Below are positions 6,345-11,100 of a stretch of 11,100 nt of DNA, piece after piece. The position numbers were made by a program, and so were the translations under genes. Where the stretch lies: the NCBI GenBank assembly GCA_938049325.1, contig CALICC010000382.1, positions 1 to 11,100 on the forward strand, in the 5' to 3' direction. Source of the DNA: an uncultured Ilumatobacter sp. GTDB taxonomy: Bacteria > Actinomycetota > Acidimicrobiia > Acidimicrobiales > Ilumatobacteraceae. Under the pieces are notes generated by a model. It made no database searches. It was not told the origin of the DNA and saw nothing but the letters and a program-made list of their open reading frames with translations. Position 1 is the first letter of the stretch; every line of letters starts with the position of its first letter.

Positions 6345-7441
6345 AGCTCGCATTGAAAGAACTCCGCCGACGCCCGGGGCGGTTTGCCACGGCGACCGTG
6401 ATCATCACGCTCATTGCGATTCTGCTGATGTTCCTCGGCAGCCTGCTCGACGGATTGATCAGGTCGTCGACCGGGGCGATCAGAGCGCAGGACGCAGACG
6501 CCATCGTCTACTCGAGCACCGCCCAAGCATCGTTCCCGCGCAGCCGCATCGACGTCGACGTTCGGGCCCAGGTCGAGGGGCTCCCAGGCGTCGAGGAGAC
6601 CGGCGGCATCGGCTTGGTGCAACTCGGCGCACGAGTGCCCGGCAACGGTCCGCGCGACCTCGCCAACGTCGCGCTGTTCGGCTACCAGCTCGCACCGAAC
6701 GGTGTCCCGGAACCTCCACCCGCTGGCCAGGCCTACGCGGACGACGTCCTCGAGGCCGACGGCGTCGAGGTCGGCATGACGATCCTGCTCGGCCCGGCGC
6801 GCACGCCGGTCGAAGTGATCGGCTTCGTCTCCGACACCAGCTTCAACGGTCAGGGCGGCCTGTGGACGTCGGAGGAAACATGGCGCGCGACGCTCATCGA
6901 GAACCGCCCTGATGCGCAGTTGGCCGACGGCGTCTGGCAGGCGCTCGTGGTGCGCGGCGATGACGACGTCGCCAGCCAGATCGACGCAGCCACGTCGGGG
7001 GCAACCGATAGCTACACCGTCACCGAGGCGGTCAACGCGATCCCCGGCGTCGAGGAACAGCAGGGCACCTTCAGCCAGATCATCGGCGTGACCATCGCGG
7101 TGGCGCTGGTCGTGATCGGACTGTTCTTCGCGCTCCTCACCGTCGAGCGGCTCAGCTTGTACGGCGTCCTCAAGGCGCTCGGCGCGAAGTCGATGACGAT
7201 CTTCGGCGGGCTCATGGTCCAAGCCGTCGTCGTCACGCTCATTGCGTCAGCCGTTGCAGCTGTGCTGGTCGTGCTGCTCGACCTCCTGATCCCGCCAGGG
7301 TCGATCCCGATCTTCGTGTCCGCCGGATCGATCCTGTCGAGCACGGCACTCCTCCTGCTGGCCGCCGCCGTCGGCTGCTCGTTCTCCCTTCGCCGGGTCC
7401 TCAAGGTCGACCCGGCCTCAGCCATCGGAACTACGTCATGA
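6341..7441 (+). CDS. ABC exporter permease, FtsX/MacB type (subunit 2)
   Basis: A 366-aa partner of the preceding permease with the same plan: TM1 at about 17-36, an extracytoplasmic domain to about 245, TM2 at about 247-267, TM3 at about 286-314, TM4 at about 325-346, and the tail RRVLKVDPASAIG. The N-termini match closely (LALKE..R...RF, then GAIR.Q.A..(V)YS), so the two arose by duplication and probably form a heterodimer. The start is the GTG at 6341, within the GTGA overlap with the upstream stop; KLALKELRRRPGRF follows at once as expected. The open frame continues further left to 6005, but that part reads across the first gene in another frame and is not coding. Its stop shares an ATGA overlap with the ATPase start, implying translational coupling. 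Confidence 0.9.
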   Translation: MKLALKELRRRPGRFATATVIITLIAILLMFLGSLLDGLIRSSTGAIRAQDADAIVYSSTAQASFPRSRIDVDVRAQVEGLPGVEETGGIGLVQLGARVPGNGPRDLANVALFGYQLAPNGVPEPPPAGQAYADDVLEADGVEVGMTILLGPARTPVEVIGFVSDTSFNGQGGLWTSEETWRATLIENRPDAQLADGVWQALVVRGDDDVASQIDAATSGATDSYTVTEAVNAIPGVEEQQGTFSQIIGVTIAVALVVIGLFFALLTVERLSLYGVLKALGAKSMTIFGGLMVQAVVVTLIASAVAAVLVVLLDLLIPPGSIPIFVSAGSILSSTALLLLAAAVGCSFSLRRVLKVDPASAIGTTS

Positions 7442-8112
7442 ATGCCCTCGAACTGTCCGACGTCCGCAAGATCTACACGATGGGTGACGGGTCCGACGTC
7501 GTCGCACTCGACCACGCGTCGCTGACCGTGGCCGACGACGAAATCGTCGCGCTCGTCGGGCCATCCGGCTCCGGCAAGACGACGCTGTGTTCGATCGCCG
7601 GCGGGATCCTGTCGCCCACGGAAGGCCGGATCGTCGTCGCTGGCGAAGACATCTCCGACTACGGCGACAAACAACTCACCGCCTTTCGCCAGCAGTCGAT
7701 CGGCTTCGTCTTCCAGTCGGTCAACCTGGTCCCGTTCCTCAACGCCAAGGAGAATCTGACCGTTGTCGACGAACTCGGCAAGCGAACGGGCAAGGTCGCA
7801 CAGCAACGTGCGGATCAGTTGCTGGAGGAGTTGGGCCTCGCCGACCGCAAGAAGAACCTGCCGTCGCAGCTCTCGGGCGGCCAGCGCCAGCGAGTCGCGA
7901 TCGGCCGGGCGCTGATGAACGATCCGAAGCTCGTGCTGTTCGACGAGCCGACCTCGGCGCTCGACACGGAACTGGGCGAGCAGGTGATGGAGTTGATCCG
8001 TATGGAGATGAAGCGGCGCGGCACCTCGGCAATCGTCGTCACCCACGACGAGCGGATCACCCAGTTCTGTGATCGCAGCGTGCACATCATCGACGGCCAC
8101 CTCGCCGCCTGA
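7438..8112 (+). CDS. ABC transporter ATP-binding protein, LolD/MacB type
   Basis: A 224-aa nucleotide-binding subunit that powers the two FtsX/MacB-type permeases encoded just upstream. All motifs are intact: Walker A GPSGSGKTT (41-49), Q-loop Gln93 in FVFQSVNLVPF, signature LSGGQ (145-149) followed by RQRVAIGRAL, Walker B LVLFDE (165-170) with the catalytic Glu170, D-loop SALD, and switch His203 in VVTHD. The Q-loop context (VFQ..NL.P.L...EN) is typical of the LolD/MacB/FtsE group. It is a single-domain protein of normal length. The ATG overlaps the previous stop as ATGA. No membrane-fusion (MacA/DevB-like) or substrate-binding gene is adjacent, so cargo cannot be deduced; a lipid, peptide or lipoprotein is possible for the group. 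Confidence 0.95.
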   Translation: MNALELSDVRKIYTMGDGSDVVALDHASLTVADDEIVALVGPSGSGKTTLCSIAGGILSPTEGRIVVAGEDISDYGDKQLTAFRQQSIGFVFQSVNLVPFLNAKENLTVVDELGKRTGKVAQQRADQLLEELGLADRKKNLPSQLSGGQRQRVAIGRALMNDPKLVLFDEPTSALDTELGEQVMELIRMEMKRRGTSAIVVTHDERITQFCDRSVHIIDGHLAA

Positions 8113-8147
8113 ACGCGGTAGCCAAACACACGAATTAGCGTGAGGCG

Positions 8148-8894
8148 ATGGAGCTCACGGCTGAACAACTTCGGGTCCTCGGTTGCCTGATCGAGAAGCA
8201 GGCCACCACACCCGAGCAGTATCCGCTGACGACGAACGCGCTCGTCAACGCATGCAACCAAAAGTCGAACCGTGAGCCGGTGGTCAGCTACAGCGAGCGG
8301 GAGGTCGTCGACGCGATGCTCCAGATTCGCCAGGAGGGTCTCGCACGTACGAACGGAAGCGGCCGCACCGACAAGCACCGCCACATTCTGAACGATGCAC
8401 TCGGACTCGACATCGACCAGCTCGCCCTGCTCGGGGTGATGATGCTGCGTGGCCCGCAGTCGGCGGGCGAACTCAAGACGCGGACGGAGCGCTACCCCAC
8501 CTCGCACGGCACCGGCTTCGAATCGCTGGGACAGATCGAGGCGGTGCTCGCCGAGCTCGCCGAAGGTGGCGACCCGTTTGTCGCGAATATCGGTCGGGCC
8601 CCGGGCCAGAGTCAGGATCGTTGGGCTCAGCTGTTGGGCGACGGCATGCCCGACGTCAACGACGTCGCGACGTCGAGTGCGCCCGCTCCTCGGGGCGGTG
8701 GGCCATCGCTCGCACAACGCGTCGAGGAACTCGAAGCTCGACTCGCGGCGATCGAGGACGCGCTCGGCATGTCGCCGTCCACACCGGAGTCCCCCGACAG
8801 GGACAACGCACATAGCGCCTCGCCAGAGCATCACGGAATGGCTGACGATCGCGACGATTCGTCGGCAGAACCGTCACAATTTCTCGCCCAATAG
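8148..8894 (+). CDS. yceH: YceH/DUF480 family protein
   Basis: A 248-aa protein of the DUF480 family. The start ELTAEQLRVLGCLIEKQATTPEQYPLTTNALVNACNQ is highly characteristic, as are the later KSNREPVVSYSE, LMLRGPQSAGELKTR-like and RT.RY segments. The family forms tandem winged-helix domains (here roughly 1-85 and 90-175), suggesting nucleic-acid or protein binding, but its cellular role is not established. After about residue 185 comes a short coiled coil (SLAQRVEELEARLAAIEDAL) and a polar, likely disordered tail, making it somewhat longer than the E. coli protein. The ATG at 8148 fits the family start. GTGAGG lies 3 nt before it, and TAGCGT (8136-8141) ends 6 nt before it, so a leaderless message is possible. 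It sits 35 nt after the ABC operon and is followed by its own hairpin terminator. Confidence 0.9.
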   Translation: MELTAEQLRVLGCLIEKQATTPEQYPLTTNALVNACNQKSNREPVVSYSEREVVDAMLQIRQEGLARTNGSGRTDKHRHILNDALGLDIDQLALLGVMMLRGPQSAGELKTRTERYPTSHGTGFESLGQIEAVLAELAEGGDPFVANIGRAPGQSQDRWAQLLGDGMPDVNDVATSSAPAPRGGGPSLAQRVEELEARLAAIEDALGMSPSTPESPDRDNAHSASPEHHGMADDRDDSSAEPSQFLAQ

Positions 8895-8896
8895 TG

Positions 8897-8922
8897 GCGC
8901 CGCCGGGTCGATACGGCGGCGC
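8897..8922 (+). terminator. GC-rich hairpin after yceH
   Basis: GCGCCGCCG (8897-8905) and CGGCGGCGC (8914-8922) form a perfect 9-bp stem with an 8-nt loop, beginning 2 nt after the TAG. No T-run follows, as is common for actinobacterial terminators. It would separate yceH from the cold-shock gene. Confidence 0.6.
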
Positions 8923-8965
8923 TCGCACCGAATGAATCACGGCACCCGACCGCCGTTTATGCACT

Positions 8966-8993
8966 TTGGACCGTAACGTTGGTCTCGTACACG
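8966..8993 (+). promoter_or_regulatory. Possible cold-shock gene promoter
   Basis: In the 132-nt gap before the cold-shock gene, TTGGAC (8966-8971) with TACACG (about 8988-8993) at a 16-nt spacing could be a -35/-10 pair. This would leave a 5' leader of roughly 27 nt. The match is mediocre and other arrangements are possible. Confidence 0.25.
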
Positions 8994-9026
8994 TCACAAC
9001 GGCTGTACGAATCGAAAGTGAAACCA

Positions 9027-9224
9027 ATGCAAGGCACCGTAAAGTTTTTCAACAACGAGAAGGGCTTCGGCTTCATCTCACGTGACGACGGGGATGATGT
9101 GTTCGTGCATCACTCCGCGATCGCGGGAGACGGCTACAAGTCGCTCGACGAAGGCCAGAAGGTCGAATTCGACATCGGTCAAGGACGCAAGGGTGACGAA
9201 GCCCAGAACGTTCGGGCTCTCTGA
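9027..9224 (+). CDS. cspA: Cold-shock protein, CspA family
   Basis: A 65-aa single cold-shock domain, the usual size. It binds single-stranded RNA/DNA and acts as an RNA chaperone in the cytoplasm. RNP1 is KGFGFIS (12-18) and RNP2 is VFVHHSAI (25-32). The start MQGTVKFFNNEKGFGFI and the close GQKVEFDIGQGRKGDEAQNV are textbook. The ATG at 9027 is chosen over an in-frame TTG at 8979, because 16 extra residues before MQGTVKFF are not found in the family. It has its own strong terminator. The symbol reflects family membership; which paralogue it is, and whether it is cold-inducible, cannot be told from sequence. Confidence 0.96.
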   Translation: MQGTVKFFNNEKGFGFISRDDGDDVFVHHSAIAGDGYKSLDEGQKVEFDIGQGRKGDEAQNVRAL

Positions 9225-9243
9225 TCTAAGAGAACTACGAATG

Positions 9244-9282
9244 AAAGCCGCCGACCTCCGGGTCGGCGGCTTTCGTCGTTTT
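9244..9282 (+). terminator. Intrinsic terminator of the cold-shock gene
   Basis: AAAGCCGCCGACC (9244-9256) pairs perfectly with GGTCGGCGGCTTT (9261-9273) around a TCCG tetraloop, followed by a T-rich exit (TTTCGTCGTTTT to 9282). This is the clearest canonical Rho-independent terminator in the window, 19 nt after the stop. Confidence 0.93.
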
Positions 9283-9320
9283 CGGGACAGTCCGGCAGCG
9301 CACGGTGCTAGGCAGAGCCC

Positions 9321-10271
9321 ATGGAGCTGACCTTTCTGGGCACGTCGTCGGGGGCGCCGACGACCAATCGCAATGTCACCGGTCTCGCGCTTCGGGTCGA
9401 TGGGCGCTGGGATCTGTTCGACTGCGGTGAGGCAACCCAGCACCAACTCATGCGCACTCCGCTGTCGCTGTCGAAGCTCCGGCGCATCTTCATCAGCCAC
9501 CTCCACGGCGATCACTGTTTCGGGTTGTTCGGCCTACTCGGCTCGCGGTCGATGGACGGGGCCACCACTCCCCTCACCATCTTCGGACCGCACGGGCTCC
9601 GTGCGATGGTCGAGACCGTTCTCGATGCGTCGAGCACACATCTCGCCTTCGACATGGAGATCCAGGAAGTTGGCGAGGGTGGCGGCTCCGTCATCGACGA
9701 CGAGGCAATGACGGTCGACGCCGTGCCGCTCACGCACCGGGTGACGAGTTTTGCCTGGTCGTTGAACGAGCGCGATCGACCGGGCCATCTCGACGTCGAG
9801 GCGGCAAGAGCAGCAGGCGTTCACGACGGACCGATGTTCGGCCGGTTGCAACGCGGCGAGAGCGTCGAGTTGGACGACGGACGCACGATCGACGCGCTCG
9901 ATGTCACCGGACCGGTTCGCCCCGGGCGGCAGATCGTGATCGCTGGCGACAACAGCGCTCCGGCCGCGCTGTTCGAGCGAACCGGTGGCGCTGACGTTGC
10001 CGTGCACGAAGCGACCTACACCGAGCCGGTGCTCGCGACGATCGGCGACGATCATGGCCACAGCACCGCCGCTCGCGTGGCGAGCGCGGCGTCCGCACAT
10101 GGCGTGCGCAACTTGATCCTCACGCACTTCAGCCCGCGCTATGCCGACTCCGGAAGCGGACTGACGATCGGTGACGTGCGTGATGAAGCCCGAGCCCACT
10201 TCGACGGCGGGCTTCATCTCGCTCGCGACTTGGACCGCGTCGAGATCTCCTCCGACGGCTCGATCGACTGA
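9321..10271 (+). CDS. rnz: Ribonuclease Z (tRNA 3'-end processing endonuclease)
   Basis: A 316-aa metallo-beta-lactamase-fold nuclease of the short RNase Z type, which cuts precursor tRNA after the discriminator base so CCA can be added. The MBL motif SHLHGDH gives H60, H62, D64 and H65. The other zinc ligands are H139 (PLTH), D210 (AGDNS) and H268 (LTHFSPRY). HEATY (229-233) and DHGHSTA with H247 complete the RNase Z signature. A Gly/Pro-containing insert (about 153-180, PGHLDVEAARAAGVHDG) corresponds to the flexible arm that grips the tRNA elbow. Start MELTFLGTSSGAPT fits the family. No strong Shine-Dalgarno is present; TAGGCA ends 6 nt before the ATG. It is separated from the cold-shock gene by that gene's terminator and is probably expressed alone. 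Confidence 0.95.
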   Translation: MELTFLGTSSGAPTTNRNVTGLALRVDGRWDLFDCGEATQHQLMRTPLSLSKLRRIFISHLHGDHCFGLFGLLGSRSMDGATTPLTIFGPHGLRAMVETVLDASSTHLAFDMEIQEVGEGGGSVIDDEAMTVDAVPLTHRVTSFAWSLNERDRPGHLDVEAARAAGVHDGPMFGRLQRGESVELDDGRTIDALDVTGPVRPGRQIVIAGDNSAPAALFERTGGADVAVHEATYTEPVLATIGDDHGHSTAARVASAASAHGVRNLILTHFSPRYADSGSGLTIGDVRDEARAHFDGGLHLARDLDRVEISSDGSID

Positions 10272-10282
10272 GCCGGCGGAGA

Positions 10283-10295
10283 GGTCCGTCGGACC
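10283..10295 (+). terminator. Weak hairpin after the RNase Z gene
   Basis: GGTCC (10283-10287) and GGACC (10291-10295) form a 5-bp stem with a GTC loop, 11 nt past the stop, followed by GTTGT rather than a T-run. It may be a weak terminator; the evidence is slight. Confidence 0.3.
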
Positions 10296-10365
10296 GTTGT
10301 GACGTGAGCGAAACGGCGCCGTCGGTCACCCACGCAGTCCTGACCGCACGCGAGGTGGCAACCTG

Positions 10366-11100
10366 GTGAGCATGTTGGGCGACGCGAACGTTTTGGTCAC
10401 GGGCGCCGCGGGCCAGCTCGGTTTTCCGGTCGCGCGAAGCCTCGCGTCGGCGAACAACGTGTGGGGAGCGTCTCGACTCGCAGCGCCTGCAGCGCGTGAA
10501 CGTCTGAGTGCCGCCGGCGTCCAGCCCGCTCCGCTCGACGTCGCCGACCCCGATTGGACGGCACTGCCCACCACCTTCGACTACGTCCTGCACTTCGCGG
10601 CCGACCTGACCGGCACGGATCTCGACGCGGCGATCACCACCAACGCCGAGGGCACCGGCCTGCTGATGCAGCGCTTCGCGGGCGCCACGTTTCTGATCGT
10701 TTCGTCGACGGTCGTCTACGACCGACACTCGGACGAAGACCACCGCTATGCCGAGACCGACCCGCTCGGCGACAGCAAGCCGCTGTTCGGCCCGACGTAT
10801 GCGATCAGCAAGATCGCACAGGAAGCAGCGGCGCGCACCGCGTGTCGAGCATTCGAATCACCAACGACGATCGCACGCATGCAGTTGTCGTATGGACCCA
10901 ATGGCGGGCTCCCGGCGTATCAGCTCGACGCGATTCGCCGCGGCCAACCGGTCACCGTGGCCGAGGTCGACACGTTCCACAGCCCGTTCTGGGAAGACGA
11001 CATCGTGGCCTCGGTCCCGAAGCTGCTCGACGTTGCGACCACACCGGCGACGATCGTGAACTGGGCCGGGCCGGAGGTTGTGTCGATGCGCACCTACTGC
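10366..11100 (+). CDS. NAD(P)-dependent epimerase/dehydratase family protein, 3' truncated by window edge
   Basis: An open frame of 245 codons with no stop before the right edge. It is an extended-type SDR: the cofactor loop TGAAGQLG (12-19) has the GxxGxxG pattern, followed by FPVARSLA. YVLHFAADLT is the usual 'V.H.AA' strand. VSSTVVY (112-118) holds the catalytic Ser/Thr, and YAISK gives Tyr145 and Lys149. IARMQLSYGPNGGLPAY continues the family pattern (R...YGP). Such enzymes act on nucleotide sugars or related ketones; the substrate is unknown. I chose the GTG at 10366 because GAGGTGG (10352-10358) lies 7 nt upstream. An in-frame ATG at 10372 is two codons on and remains possible. It is preceded by a 94-nt gap after the RNase Z gene. 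Confidence 0.85.
   Translation, partial: MSMLGDANVLVTGAAGQLGFPVARSLASANNVWGASRLAAPAARERLSAAGVQPAPLDVADPDWTALPTTFDYVLHFAADLTGTDLDAAITTNAEGTGLLMQRFAGATFLIVSSTVVYDRHSDEDHRYAETDPLGDSKPLFGPTYAISKIAQEAAARTACRAFESPTTIARMQLSYGPNGGLPAYQLDAIRRGQPVTVAEVDTFHSPFWEDDIVASVPKLLDVATTPATIVNWAGPEVVSMRTYC

Noticed and set aside
7012..8100. A 362-codon minus-strand open frame opposite the second permease and the ATPase, with similar ones at 5109-5732 and 6179-7222
   Set aside because: The plus-strand frames carry intact ABC motifs and permease helices. The antisense products show no recognisable domain and are explained by codon bias.
10313..10322. Palindrome ACGGCGCCGT after the RNase Z gene
   Set aside because: Ten-base GC palindromes are frequent at this base composition, and it is not placed like a terminator or clear operator.

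Overview
The window looks like chromosomal DNA from a high-GC actinobacterium. Gene content and style (an Asp/Thr-rich lipoprotein, SDR enzymes, a Coq4-like protein, leaderless-looking starts) fit an Acidimicrobiia / Ilumatobacter-like marine lineage. That assignment is inference from composition and protein character, not a database match. I see no phage, transposase, CRISPR, tRNA or rRNA.

Layout: (1) 1-153, the C-terminal tail of an aldo/keto reductase. (2) 228-1505, a secreted lipoprotein with three cysteine-paired modules. (3) 1546-1606, a long hairpin between convergent genes. (4) 1637-2356 (-), a Coq4-family protein, divergent from (5) 2507-3148 (+), a TetR-family regulator; the two related palindromes between them look like the regulator's operators. 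(6) 3185-4138 (-) and 4278-5042 (+), two divergent short-chain dehydrogenases. (7) 5071-5131, a second long hairpin built on the same 61-nt plan as the first. (8) 5208-8112 (+), a three-gene ABC exporter operon (two paralogous FtsX/MacB-type permeases plus a LolD/MacB-type ATPase) with 4-nt start/stop overlaps. (9) 8148-8894, a YceH/DUF480 protein; 9027-9224, a cold-shock protein with a classic intrinsic terminator; 9321-10271, ribonuclease Z; and 10366-11100, an NAD-dependent epimerase/dehydratase running off the right edge.

How the genes work together: the TetR regulator probably controls itself and the Coq4-like gene. The three ABC genes should form one heterodimeric exporter. YceH, the cold-shock protein and RNase Z look like independent housekeeping units separated by hairpin terminators.

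The most unusual signal is the pair of 61-nt inverted repeats. They share ends, centre, length and pairing register. Four base-pair positions differ between the copies on both arms at once in a way that keeps pairing. This points to a structured repeat family selected as a hairpin rather than to two ordinary terminators.
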